From Siphonodentalium dalli (lineage: Eukaryota > Mollusca > Scaphopoda > Gadilida > Siphonodentaliidae), in the NCBI GenBank assembly GCA_032622095.1, contig CP136068.1:126917989-126981988 (forward strand): 64,000 nt of DNA. The letters are read 5' to 3'. The translations under genes and the position numbers were made by a program. The notes under the pieces were generated by a model that saw nothing but the letters and a program-made list of their open reading frames with translations, made no database searches and was not told the origin of the DNA. Below are positions 1 through 10,461 of the stretch, piece after piece. Within the stretch, counting starts at the first letter, position 1. Each line of letters starts with the position of its first letter.

Positions 1-10
1 ACAGGAGCTG

Positions 11-931
11 ATGAAGTCTAGGAAAGAGCTCACAGAAGCCGAAAATGCTCCAAGAAAAGGTAAAAAGAGTAACAATATTGTCATTGACCTAGATTTATAT
101 CAGTTGAGACAAGATGAATTTATCAGAAAGACAGTGGCATCGAAATTGAGAAATCTCAATTTGGGCCTCGATTTTGAAGACAAAGTGGACGATATTAATT
201 ATGAAGGGGACAGTGAAAGTGATTTAGATTCTGACAATTGCGAAGTTCAAAAAAGACTTGGAACCAAAAAATTAAAGAATGGTTCTGGACAATTTGGTTT
301 GGAGGCTAGGTCTTCATCAACCATATTATACCCTCAGCTATGTACCCAGTCAGTACTACAGCTCGAATATGTCAACAAAGAGATCAAGTTCTAGAATTGA
401 CATTTAATCAGTTGGTAGCTGGAGAGCTTGAGATCATTCTGCGTTAGAAAATAGCAAGGAGAAGAGAGGGCGGTTGATGTTCTTGCATAAACTTGCTTAC
501 TATTATGACATTTATGAATGGCGATCACTGTTAGATTTTTACGCTGCATTCATTCGCAAGATAGAGTATGGCCAGGTCAAATGGGGAGACGATACCTCAT
601 TATTAGAAACCCCATTGCTGGTAGGCCATACTAGATCTAGGTTGATGAATGCAAAAAGATTCACAAAAGGGGGCAGTTCATTCGGAAACTCTGGTAAAAT
701 CCCCAACAACCCTCCAAATCTGGTAATGCTAACAGGGAGTGGTTTTGTACAGAAATCCAACGATCGAACTGCTCAAAGAAGTCGCCCCATTTAAGAGTTG
801 TGCAAGGACAAATGAGGCAAGTTCAGTACATTTGTGCCACATGTTTAGATAAAAATAAAACATGTGTTCCTCATCCAGAATCAAGCGCGGCTTGTCCTCA
901 CCAAGGACATTCTAATTCATGACTTGTCAAA
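11..931 (+). pseudogene. Ngaro-like element 1: gag-like ORF1, decayed
   Basis: The gag-like first ORF of a tyrosine-recombinase retrotransposon, broken into at least three frames (11-394, about 394-460, 474-794, then about 800-931). It is recognised by its match to the better preserved copy at 8151-9667. Both share a block around LYxQLCTQSxLQLEY, a block around YYxDIYEW..LLDFYAAF, and a C-terminal Cys/His cluster (CAxC, about 10 residues, H-x-ESS-xx-CPH, near 830-900) that looks like a zinc-binding nucleocapsid motif. An in-frame stop follows the ILR block near 445 and frameshifts separate the segments. Gag of this class is expected to package element RNA. The true start may lie left of the window. 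Assignment to gag rests on position and the zinc cluster, not on a database search. Confidence 0.6.
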
Positions 932-1087
932 GTGTCTCAGAATGAATTAGTTAGAACAATTCAAACTTGGGAAGTCAACGAGCTTGATTCTGGAGGAAAC
1001 ACTGCTATTTCTATTGATAACGTTGAAAGTTGAGTCTCATCTGATAACAGTCATATTGCTGCTCATGGTGAAAATGCTAATGGTGAA

Positions 1088-2736
1088 ATGAAACAAGTAA
1101 CTTTGGATAAATTGGTTATTGACCAAAACGAGCAAGTTCGACTTTCTGGATTACTTAATTATCTAGGTTGTAAGATTCCAGTTTATTCTAATTTGAATTT
1201 GAATTTTTTTAAAGACATGTTAGTAGAGTGTGACAACAAAAACCTTTGCCACTTTCTAGAATATGGTTGTCCCATAGGCGTTTCCACTAATGTCAATTGT
1301 ATAAATCATGGAGGCGCTAGTGAATTTCCTGCTGATATCGGGAAATACATTGAAACTGAAATGTCTTACAAATCAGTGTTAGGTCCATTCAAAAATATTC
1401 CCTTTGAATACGCCTGTTTGTCTCCATTAAATTCAGTGCCAAAGAGAAATAGCACAGACCGCCGTGTTATTTTAGATTTCAGTTTCCCCGAAGGCAATAG
1501 TGTAAGTGACAAATTCCAAAAAACACTTAATTGGGAGAAAATTACAAATTGATATATCCATCTGTGGACTCTTTGGTACATATTGTAAAACAATGTGGCA
1601 GAGGTTCCTTCTTATTCATCAGGGATCTTAAACGTTGTTACAGACAAATTCCCATAGACGTGGATGATATTAATATGTTAGGATATAAATGGCAAGGGCA
1701 AATTTATTTTGACAGAGTTCTTCCAATGGGACTCAGAAGTAGCGCCTTGGCTTGTCAGTCTCTAGTTATATGATGAATAAGGATGGATTCAATTTAATTA
1801 ACTATTTGGATGATCTAGCCGGGTGCCAGTCTGGACAGAAGGAATCTCAAGATGCATATATATATTTGAAGCAATTATTGGATAATTCTGGTCTAGAAGA
1901 AGCATTGAATAAAACCTGCCCCTTCCAAAAACATGAGATTTTTGGGTATCATATTCGATACAGAAAGTTTAACATTAAGTATTGATCAAGATAGGATAAT
2001 GGAAATTCGTGAATTAGTGACTTGTTGGTTGAATAAGAAGAAAGCTTCAAAAGAAAGAACTGGAGTCCTTACTTTGCAAATTGAATTTTTTGTTTTCCTA
2101 TTGTGTTCAGCCAGGTCGATTGTTCGTATCAAGGCTGCTCACATGGTTAAGAACTTTCAAAGTGACAGGAACAAGGGCTCCAATTCCCAAATATGTAAAG
2201 AAAGATTTGAAATGGTGGTTCTTAACCAATATAATGGAATTTCTATGATGAATGTAGAAGAATGGTCAGAACCTGATGTAGTGCTAGCCTGTGATGCTAC
2301 TTTACAAGCTTGTGGTGGAATTAGTTATGATGAATGCTTTCATTGAGATTTCCCATCATTTATTTTGAAGAAAAAGTTACACATTAATTCATTGGTACTA
2401 CTTACAATTTTAGTAAGTCTAAAACTGTGGGGAAACAAATATACAGGTAATAACATTATAGTGTTCTGTGACAATTCTTCTTCTGTTACAGTTCTGAACT
2501 CAGGTGCTACTCATGACTCATTCATGCAATCTTGCCTCAGAGAAATAACATTTCTGGCAGCTTTGCATGAGTTTCAAATTAAAGGTATTCACATTGCAGG
2601 GGAATTAAACAGAATTCCTGATCTATTGTCCAGGTGGAATTCAAATAATGATGAGAAATTTCATGAATTGACAGTCAATGTGCAGATTGTCTATCTCAAT
2701 GTGACAGATGAAGTTTTCAAATTTGAGCATAATTGA
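1088..2736 (+). pseudogene. Ngaro-like element 1: reverse transcriptase / RNase H, decayed
   Basis: Reverse transcriptase followed by RNase H, in several frames (1088-1552, 1531-1773, 1752-1985, 1933-2346, 2365-2736). RT signs are the block PLNSVPKRNSTDRRVILDF, then RDLKRCYRQIPID, MGLRSSALACQ, and the catalytic YLDD box in NYLDDLAG near 1800. RNase H signs are CDATLQACGG near 2290, FCDNSSSV near 2465 and a terminal PDLLSRW near 2625, the usual end of DIRS/Ngaro-type RNase H. At least four frameshifts or stops make it inactive. It lies between gag and the tyrosine recombinase, the order expected for Ngaro rather than LTR elements, and no integrase of the DDE type accompanies it. Confidence 0.85.
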
Positions 2737-2879
2737 TAAATTCTTTTCGACTTACAGATCTTGTGATGAAAAAAACTAAAGGCAGATGCTGTAATCACAA
2801 GAGCGGAATTTGCTGAAGGAACATTCTAGAATTTAAAAATTCAAATCGAGTCATTTTACATTGTTTGCACTTATTTTCA

Positions 2880-3721
2880 TCTTATACCCATCCCTGCTAC
2901 TAGTGAGGTGATTAAGTTGTATGCTCAATTTTTAAGTAGATCAAGCAGTAGAATCAATAAAAATTATGTAGCAGGAGTGAAAATGTTACATTTGCTAACT
3001 GGACATATTTTCCCAACAGATTCTTATCAATTGAAGTTACATTTCAAAGGTTATAGCTCGTCTTAGTCAGCATTCGGTTAAACGAGCTGAACCCATAATT
3101 CCCGAAATTTTATTAGAGTTTTATACATTATTAGAAGTTTACAAACCAGTAGATGCGACTTATTGGTGTCTATTTATCATTGCTTTTTTCACTTTCTCAA
3201 GGAATTCAAATTTAGTGCCAGATTCGAAAACTTCATTTGATTCACATAAGTAGTTGGTAAGGGGTGATATCAGGATTGAAGATGGTATGATGATTGTTAC
3301 ATTGAAATAGTCAAAAACCAATCAATTCGGACAAAGAAAATTAGAATTACACTTAGTATCAATTCAACATTCTGCGCTGTGTCCTATAACATCTTATTTG
3401 AATATGTGTAGATTGAATCCCACACAAGATGCTGATCCAGCATTTTTTCTAGAACATCCTACACAACCTCTAACATATGGTAATTTCCAAAGTAAATTGA
3501 AGTGGCTTATTCAACAAACTGGTAGAGATTCTAAGAAATTTTCATCACACTCCTTTCGAAGAGGTGGCAGTACAGTCGCCTTTAGGTGTGGAGTACCATA
3601 TGACTTGACTCAAATTCACGGCGATTGGAGAAGCAATGCTTATAAGAAATATTTAGAATTAAGTATTGAGGATAGATCCCGCATGGCCGAAGCCTCGATA
3701 GACTATATTACCAAATTATAG
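2880..3721 (+). pseudogene. Ngaro-like element 1: tyrosine recombinase, decayed
   Basis: A phage-integrase-type tyrosine recombinase, which in DIRS/Ngaro elements inserts the circular DNA intermediate in place of a DDE integrase. Visible parts are an N-terminal helical domain (about 2885-3060), the first catalytic Arg in FFTFSRNSNLVPDS near 3200, the Lys-region TLK.SKTNQFGQR near 3300, the H-x-x-R box SSHSFRRGG near 3550, HGDWRSNAYKKYL near 3620 with the H/W position, and a Tyr nucleophile candidate. Internal stops (near 3064, 3253 and 3308) and a frameshift around 3065 inactivate it; the last 107 codons (3398-3721) are intact. It is followed by the SGNH ORF after about 70 bases. Confidence 0.85.
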
Positions 3722-3794
3722 GAGTAGATGAAAATTCTTAAGATTATAATAGTGTGTTCATATAAATTATTAATTTCTGTTATTTCTATTGCAG

Positions 3795-4319
3795 AGCGAC
3801 CCAATCTGTATTGATTTTGTCAGATTCCATATGCAAATATATCAAAGGGATCAATTTCACAATAGTAGAGCCTGATGGTGGAACCACAATAGAAAGAATT
3901 ACACATATAATTAAGAGAAACAAGGGGAGCATTAGTCATAAATATTTGATTATCCATGTTGGTACGAACAATATATGTTCAAGTACGGTTGCAGAAATGA
4001 AGATCTTGTTCAAAGAGTTATTTGTAGCAATTCAGTCATTTACAAATTGTAACCTAATCATTTCTGCAGTTTTACCTAGACCTGTGGATTTTTACCACAC
4101 AGAACAAATCGTAATAGATATAAATCTTATGTTGCATTCACTTTGTAAAAAGAAACATGTTAGGTTTGTAAGGACTTACAGATCCTGTACCTGTAAAGGC
4201 ACTCATATACCTATTACATATGTAGAAGTCTTTTTGCAAGGGATGGTCTACATTTGAAATTTGAAGGTACTGGGGTTTTAACAAACTTCTCCATCCAAGT
4301 AGTAAAACATTTGCATTGA
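3795..4319 (+). CDS. Ngaro-like element 1: SGNH-hydrolase ORF
   Basis: An SGNH/GDSL-type hydrolase domain, known as an accessory ORF of Ngaro retrotransposons; its substrate and role are not established. Block I is VLILSDSICKYI (3811 on), with SDS in place of GDS. The Gly/Asn block is IIHVGTNN near 3955. The C-terminal catalytic D-x-x-H is ARDGLHLKFEG near 4240, reached only after a frameshift near 4225-4237, so the gene is probably dead. It ends with TGA at 4317-4319. There is no clear ATG at the domain start. Instead a pyrimidine-rich run ends in CAG at 3792-3794, as for a 3' splice site, and copy 2 has the same arrangement. Confidence 0.75.
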
Positions 4320-4442
4320 GTAATTTGAGCATTTGATTTGTATATGGAATAGGTTGACAAATCATTCTTGTTGGTTTCAAATATATTTATCTACAATATA
4401 CATTATAATTATATATATATCAACATACAACTGCATGTATGT

Positions 4443-4851
4443 TTAACCCTTTACCCAACAAAACGGCCAAAAATGCCCAAATAAAGCTTCAACAGCCTAA
4501 AATATCTTCCGTCTGTCTCAATAACACCATACAAATATGGATATCATTGGAACCGGTTCATTGATCACATTGTGATGGTTACATTTATGCCCTGTGCCAA
4601 TGCATTCTCTTATATATGCGAGTCGACCATAGGTCGCCTCGCATATATAAGAGAATGCATTGGCCTAAAAAAAATCTTTTTTAAACACTTTTTACCATTT
4701 TTTCTTACATTCTTTAACAATTTTATATTTTTTTCTTACATTTTTTAACAATTTTTATAATATTTTTCTACATTCTTTGACAATTTTAGGTCGCCTCGCA
4801 TATAAAAGAGAATGCATTGGCACAGGGCCGTTCTGCTGGGTAAAGGGTTAA
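4443..4851. mobile_element. MITE family A, copy 1 (piggyBac-like, TTAA)
   Basis: A 409-bp non-autonomous element between TTAA repeats (4443-4446, 4848-4851). Its terminal inverted repeats start CCCTTTACCCAACA and end TGTTGGGTAAAGGG-like (here CTGGGTAAAGGG). TTAA target sites and CCC-starting TIRs are typical of the piggyBac superfamily. Inside is a 67-bp near-perfect palindrome (32-bp arms, 3-nt loop) near 4598-4665, then AT-rich spacer. Only half of the second, inverted palindrome remains (4786-4820). It sits in the 3' untranslated part of Ngaro-like element 1, so it inserted later. Confidence 0.8.
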
Positions 4852-5210
4852 GGCTTACATTAGTCTATAGGGTATGTTTTCTATTTAGTATTATGACTCT
4901 TGTTAATTACTAGTAGGTTGGTCACCATTTAACTCATAATACTTACTTGCCAATGATTGCAATATATTCACCTATAACTTATTACCTTTAACTTGTTTTC
5001 TGTTTCTTATTAAGTACATATATACATTGTATACTGATACACCTTAAGCCATGTTTGATTGATGTTTTGTTATTGAACTTGATACTGATGTCTTCTCCAA
5101 TTTGTGAACCACATCTTCTCCCAGAGTGATCAGAGGCATATATGACTCCGCTGGCCTCTGGGCCCCTCTCCCAGAAGGCATCATTATGAATTTCTGGAGG
5201 CCGTTGGCTT
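4852..5210. other. 3' non-coding part of Ngaro-like element 1
   Basis: AT-rich sequence between the MITE and repeat B1. No ORF or RNA was recognised. It probably is the untranslated tail between the SGNH ORF and the split repeats. Confidence 0.4.
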
Positions 5211-5426
5211 GGCAGATGTCGCAGAAATCATCATCATTTCATTTGTAGAAGGTAGAGTGTAACCATGAGGAGGGGAGAACGATGAGAGAGAGGTTCATTA
5301 TTGTTCACATGTTTAATTTATGTTTGTTGGGAGATCAGATCTCAATAAATAATATTATGGCAATTTCACTTTTGTCATAATTTCCATATTTGGTGGTTCC
5401 AGTTAATGGTGAAGGGAATAGTAATT
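5211..5426 (+). repeat. Ngaro-like split repeat B1
   Basis: A 216-bp sequence repeated directly at 5800-6015 with a handful of mismatches. Both copies start GGCAGATGTCGCAG and end GAAGGGAATAGTAATT. Each contains AATAAA (5344-5349 and 5933-5938), a possible polyadenylation signal. The arrangement B1-A2-B2 downstream of the ORFs is the split-direct-repeat layout known for Ngaro elements, which use tyrosine recombinase on circular DNA. Confidence 0.65.
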
Positions 5427-5799
5427 GGGCTATTTTGTTTACAAAATGTGTAATTACTAAACCTGAAATAATACTCCACAGACTATATATATATATATTA
5501 CTCTATACCGGTAGGATTCTGTTTGACAAAACTATAGTGACCTTTGAACTTCCCGTGATTCTCTTGGATAGCCCATAATACTAACATTTGGTATAAAAGC
5601 TTTTCGCGCCCATTTTCGTTCACTCGAATTCCTCGACATACCACTTCGATTCAATTTTCCCACCCACCCTATCCCTTTTCTTAATTTAAATAGAATTCAT
5701 ATTTAATGTGATTCGCGTACAATTATGGTTATTTCTTGAGATCTTGATTCTTTTATGATTACTAAACTTTGAAGAAATTATATATGTTATATATGTGCC
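5427..5799 (+). promoter_or_regulatory. Ngaro-like repeat A2 with TATA-box candidate
   Basis: The 373-bp spacer between B1 and B2, in the A2 position of an A1-ORFs-B1-A2-B2 element. It carries GGTATAAAAGC (TATA 5592-5598) followed by pyrimidine-rich sequence, a plausible promoter. The matching A1 should lie left of gag and is outside the window, so the promoter assignment is inference. Confidence 0.4.
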
Positions 5800-6015
5800 G
5801 GCAGATGTCGCAGAAATCATCATCATTGCATTTGTAAAAGGTAGAGTGTAAGCATGAGGAGGGGAGAAAGGTGAGAGAGAGGTTCATTATTGTTCACATG
5901 TTTAATTTATGTTTGTTGGGAGATCAGATCTCAATAAATAATATTATGGCAATTTCACTTTTGTCATAATTTCCATATTTGGTGGTTCCAGTTAATGGTG
6001 AAGGGAATAGTAATT
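5800..6015 (+). repeat. Ngaro-like split repeat B2 (right end of element 1)
   Basis: Second copy of the 216-bp B repeat. Similarity to B1 stops at 6015 (end of AGTAATT), which should be the right terminus of element 1. The next 93 bases recur after the truncated RT of element 2 at 10491. Confidence 0.65.
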
Positions 6016-6108
6016 CATGATTTGGAACAGTAAACACGGTAGTGAAAATAAAAACCCAAAGTGAAGCATCTGCTAAATCCAACATGGTGCTGCGCGCGCA
6101 TCACAATT
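5987..6108 (+). repeat. 122-bp direct repeat, left copy
   Basis: Starts TCCAGTTAATGG and ends GCATCACAATT. It recurs at 10462-10583, exactly 4475 bp away, with few mismatches. The first 29 bases are the end of repeat B; the rest lies outside B1. The pair brackets the rearranged second Ngaro-like copy. Confidence 0.75.
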
Positions 6109-7418
6109 GACACAGTTTAACAACTAAACTGATTAATGAACTCTGGGTAAATCAAGCAGAGCGACACCGACCTACATAGAGCTGACCTAGTACAGATCAT
6201 CCATGAGTGGTTTCAATCATCAATTTCTCACATGTCGTCTGTATGAAGCAAGACTTAAGGTCGCATTAGACATTCGTGCGAATGATTGTTAAGAATTCAC
6301 GCAGGTAATTTACATGCATGACCGAGTTCCTTTCTTGGCCGATTTCTGTGTCACATGTATCATTGTGTTTTTTGTGGTCTTGGGAACAGGACCAACTGAT
6401 TTGTTTCCCAGCCCGCCCATCCCCGTTATTTTAGTTATGTTTAAATTTAATTTGATTTGCCTTTTTATTATGCACAAATGGATGAATTCCAATCAATCCG
6501 GCCAAAGGCGGTGAGTGACCCAGTCAGTCAGGTTCGAGTAATGTTTAGGAGGTAGACCCCGAAGACACGACAAATATTTTTCATGGCTGGCTTAACCGAT
6601 TTTCGTGGCTCGTTAGCTAGCTAAGCCGGCTCAGTCACGACGTTGGTGGCTGACGAAATATGGCGGCTCAGCCGGCTGAGATGTTATCATTCAGCGTATT
6701 TCCGTTTCCGAAATGTTCCTAATCCCCTGTTATCGGTTATAGATGCGTTTTTTTTAGCGTTTGTGGTGAACCCGTAGAATTCCAGACCACACGCAATCTT
6801 TTGATGTTGGGCTTTTCCATTACGGCGAAATTCACGAAGGACTGGCATGGATATACTATGTAGTTTCCCATCTAATCGGTATAAGTAGTTACATTGGGAC
6901 TTCTGTCGACTTCAGACTGCTATCATCACTGCCATCTTACGATATATGCATGCATCATTGAATGATGAACCGGATAGTAATGATATATACTATTTCAAAC
7001 TATTTTCTATTCGTATGTGTATATATTGACAAATGCCAGGGATGTCTGAGACTGGGTGTTGTCGATATAAACAATTTATATTTTAACCCTTTCAATACCG
7101 AATGGATGCGCCCATTCAGTTATATGAAAGCATGCATTGGCCATTGGGATAGTCTATTCCACATTAAGGGGCCAGGTGTTCTGATAATATAACAACAATG
7201 CGAGTATGCCACTATTAGGCAATGCGGTTTAGTTCTTTGCGATTCACAGTACAGTTGTGCTTGACATATAAGCCCATGCACATGGCTCAGCCATTTTACA
7301 ATTCCGGCGGCGGAGATTTAAATGTGGCTGGCGTTAGAAATAATATGGCTGGCGGCGGCTTGTGGCCAATATGGCTGGCGGCGGCGGCGTACGATGGCGG
7401 CTTCGGGCTCTATTAGGA
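6109..7418. other. Unassigned stretch left of Ngaro-like copy 2
   Basis: No convincing gene. It contains a 28-nt sequence (6378-6405) repeated exactly at 8015-8042, a 20-nt sequence with the splice-donor-like GGTGAGT (6510-6529) repeated at 7419-7438, GC-rich imperfect repeats of GGCTGGC/GGCTCAGCCGG type (6580-6690, 7310-7400), and at 7084 a TTAACCCTTTC motif resembling the left end of MITE family B. Short ORFs here show no recognisable domain. Confidence 0.4.
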
Positions 7419-7439
7419 GGTGAGTGACCCAGTCAGTCC

Positions 7440-7646
7440 CATCAGGTGCGAGCGGCAGAATATTCTTCTCACAGTTTCCGTAGGGTAGGTACGACTCTAG
7501 TCTTTCAAGTGGGAGTCGAATCTGAATTAATACAGTTGCATGGGGATTGGCGTAGCGACGCATACAAGGTATATCTGGAATTTAGTCTCGCTGATAAGTT
7601 GAAGGTGGGGACTGCCCTGAAACGTCATATTGTTAATTCATCTTGA
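7440..7646 (+). pseudogene. Ngaro-like copy 2: tyrosine recombinase C-terminal fragment
   Basis: Only the C-terminal catalytic part of a tyrosine recombinase is left: SSHSFRRVGTT, HGDWRSDAYKVYLEFSLADK, ending at a stop 7644-7646. It matches residues of the recombinase ending at 3721, with the H-x-x-R box, H/W and the Tyr nucleophile candidate conserved. The N-terminal two thirds is missing; the sequence upstream of 7440 does not continue the domain. Confidence 0.8.
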
Positions 7647-7679
7647 ATTTATTCGTCTTGTTTTTAATTTTTCATTACA

Positions 7680-8014
7680 GTGCGAGGTGCAAAGTCGGTC
7701 ACGGTCATCTCAGACTCTATCGCAAAACACGTGGGCAATATAGACAAGATTGAGATGCAAGTCTTTCGTGGTGCCAACATATCACGATTGGAAAGGAAAG
7801 TAGTTAACGGCTCTGAAAAAAACGACTTTGACTATGTCATCCTTCATGTGGGTACCAATGACATTTTTTCGGGACAGTCTGAGAAGCAACTTATTGCTCA
7901 GTACAACAGTCTTATCACTGCTGTGAAAGAACAATCTTTTCATCACGCTACGGTCATGTCTGCGATAATTCCCAGGGCATGTGACTTTACAACTTCAAAC
8001 GACATCGTTCGAAC
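7680..8014 (+). pseudogene. Ngaro-like copy 2: SGNH-hydrolase fragment
   Basis: An SGNH-hydrolase N-terminal part: VTVISDSIAKHVGN (SDS block), VILHVGTNDIFSG (GTND block) and MSAIIPRACDF. It aligns with the hydrolase at 3795-4319, but the C-terminal D-x-x-H block is missing. The coding match ends about 8014, where the 28-nt repeat shared with 6378-6405 begins. As in copy 1, a pyrimidine-rich run ending ACAG (7676-7679) directly precedes the domain. Confidence 0.75.
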
Positions 8015-8150
8015 TCTTGGGAACAGGACCAACTGATTTGTTGGGTCTTGAAAGCCGGTTTATTAGCTTTCCGACTTGAAAAACTTGATTGGTTATTTGG
8101 TCAGTCTAAATATTGGCTTTGGTTATTGGTTTTGTTTTTCCATACGCACA

Positions 8151-9667
8151 ATGGACCGCACGAGGAGGAAAGGAACTGCGAGGGTTGACTACGCCATTCT
8201 GGACTCGGTGGGGAAAACATCACCCGACTTCCAACTTCCCAATCTTATGGAGTCGCCCAAATCTTCGAATGAATTCCCGTATTCAAAGGATTCCGCGCAT
8301 TCACAGGACGAATCGGATGACGAAACACGAGAGCTGATGTCGGACTTACAGAGGGTCCGCGAAGAAAAACAGGAGGTGCTAAGTGAGGCACGAAATATCG
8401 TGGCGAGCCGCCGAAATTTCCACCTTCGGAAACAATTGGAGAAAGAGAGACGAGAGCTAGACAGATTACGCAAAGCCTGTGGGGCTGCAGGTAACTTTAA
8501 CACTCCACTTCCCGATTCAAAGCCCGATATTAACACGCTTAGATGGGACCGTGGCCTTCAACGTAAGGTGGACGAACTGTTGACTGCGCTTAAGCTTGGC
8601 CCTTTTGTATCAGATGATCGGGTTGACGAGGAGCCAATTAACGAAGATAATTCTCCCGCCCCGTCTAAGAAAGGGCCCAATAGTTTAAATATGTCCGGTT
8701 TGTCCACTAAACCCAAGGATCGTGTATTATACACACAGCTTTGCACACAGTCTATGCTCCAATTGGAGTACATGCAGAAAGATGTGGCCTTTAAGGATTT
8801 AACTTTTCCACAATTTGTAGCAGGGGAGATCGAAATACTGCTGAGCGGACGAGTTAGCGATTCAGAACGTCTGGGTCGAATGCAAATGTTGTTGAAATTG
8901 TCATACTACAATGACATATACGAGTGGATGGCCCTTCTGGATTTTTATGCTGCCTTTGTTGGGAAAGTAGAGCGCGGACAGGCGACATGGAGTGACGACT
9001 CCCACATTTCTTGAAACGCACATGCTTGCAGGGCACGTTAACCCTTTACCCAACAAACCGGCCAAAACCGGCCAAATAAAGCTTCAACAGCTTAAAATAT
9101 CTTCGGTCTGTCTCAATAAAACCATACAAATATGGATATCATTGGAACCGGTTCATTGACCACATTGTGATGGTTACAGTTATGCCCTGTGCCAATGCAT
9201 TCTCTTATATATGCGAGTCGACCATAGGTCGCCTCGCATATATAAGAGAATGCATTGGCCTAAAAAAAAACTTTTTTTTAACACTTTTTACCATTTTTTC
9301 TTACATTCTTTAACAATTTTATAATTTTTAATGTGTTAAGCCAATGCATTCTCTTATATATGCGAGGCGACCTATGGTCGACTCGCATATATAAGAGAAT
9401 GCATTGGCACAGGGCCCTTCTGTTGGGTAAAGGGTTAAAGTGAAGTCGGCCGCGCGATATCGTTCATCGCCAGTTTCTCAACCCTCAGGTGGCCAGTTTC
9501 AAAGGCAAAAGTGTGCGCAAAACAGTCCTCATACTAGAGTTATCAACGGCAAATCGGTCACGGTGCATCATGTTTGTGCTTCGTGTATGCAGGTGGACAA
9601 AAATAAATCATATCACTCTGAATCGTCACCCGAATGTCCTCATTTCAAGGTTTCCCCGACAAAATGA
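8151..9667 (+). pseudogene. Ngaro-like copy 2: gag-like ORF1, interrupted by MITE
   Basis: The best preserved gag-like ORF. ATG at 8151 opens a frame to 9014; an upstream in-frame ATG at 8076 is less likely because similarity and charged coding character begin at 8151. The protein has an acidic, coiled-coil-prone stretch (about residues 60-125, rich in Glu/Arg/Leu), then blocks shared with copy 1 (LYTQLCTQSMLQLEY, YYNDIYEWMALLDFYAAF). A 1-nt frameshift near 9012 and a MITE at 9038-9438 break it. After the MITE the frame continues (9440-9667) to the zinc cluster CASC...H-x-ESS-xx-CPH and a stop. Removing the MITE plus one TTAA leaves the frame across the site intact. Confidence 0.7.
9038..9438. 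mobile_element. MITE family A, copy 2 (complete, TTAA)
   Basis: A complete 401-bp copy with TTAA at both ends (9038-9041, 9435-9438) and TIRs CCCTTTACCCAACA / TGTTGGGTAAAGGG. It carries two 67-bp hairpin palindromes (9192-9258 and 9341-9407), each with 32-bp arms, one mismatch and a 3-nt loop; the second is the reverse complement of the first. It splits the gag frame of Ngaro copy 2. The clean empty site implies precise TTAA insertion, as in piggyBac-type elements. Confidence 0.85.
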
Positions 9668-9689
9668 CACGAGACGTTTTCGGAAACAA

Positions 9690-10461
9690 TCGCTTCAAAA
9701 AGCCAAGCGACGATCAACGCTCATAACATTATTTTTTCGTCAAATTTGCCAAATTATCTTGAATGTAAAATTCCCGTAATTATCATGACAAAGATTTATG
9801 TAATTTGTTGGAATTTGGTTTTCCAATAGGATTTATTGGGGAGAGACCGAGCACACAATTTAATGTTTCAAACCATAGCGGTGCTCGTTCTTATCCCACC
9901 GAAATGAACGCATATTTAGCGGATGAAATAGCAAACGGATCGATAATCGGGCCCTTTTCTGATTGCCCATTTTCAAGTATGTGCTTGTCACCACTTAACA
10001 CGATTTCAAAGAAAGGTACTTCAGAAAGAAGTGTTATTCTGGATTTGAGCTACCCAAATTTAATGGGAGTAAATGACGGTATCCCGAAGGATACCTTTCT
10101 CGGGGAAAATATTGAATTGGCGTATCCATCAGTTGATACCACGGTAGCTTTAGTTAAACAATATGGGGCTGGTTGTGTTTTATTTAAACGAGATCTCCGT
10201 AAATGTTATCGTCAATTTCCAATTGATCCGAGAGATGTCAATCTAGTCGGTTTTAGATGGGATGGTAATATTTACTTTGATAGAGTGTTAAGCATGGGTT
10301 TGCGTAGTGCGGCATACATTTGCCAACGGATTACAAATTCGGTTGCATTTATTATGCAATCACTTGGTTATCAGATTGTTAATTACTTGGATGATTTGGC
10401 TGGAAACGCCTGTCCGTCGATGGGCAATTCCAGTTTTGCTATGCTGGGTCATATTATTCAA
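9690..10461 (+). pseudogene. Ngaro-like copy 2: reverse transcriptase, truncated
   Basis: RT domain open from 9805 to 10470, with remnants upstream (ECKIPV near 9762). Motifs: CLSPLNTISKKGTSERSVIL, KRDLRKCYRQFPID, FDRVLSMGLRSAAYICQR and YLDD in NYLDDLAG near 10385. It matches element 1 domain by domain. Shortly after YLDD the frame runs into repeat-B sequence at about 10462 (shared TCCAGTT), so the rest of RT, RNase H and the N-terminal recombinase are missing here. Part of the N-terminal RT is also deleted relative to element 1. Confidence 0.85.

Noticed and set aside
3398-3721. A domesticated or host tyrosine recombinase
   Set aside because: The intact frame is only the C-terminal part of a longer, stop-containing recombinase within a retrotransposon.
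6310-6514. Overlapping ORFs on both strands as small genes
   Set aside because: No domain; the region contains the 28-nt and 20-nt repeats of the Ngaro rearrangement and has no consistent coding signal.
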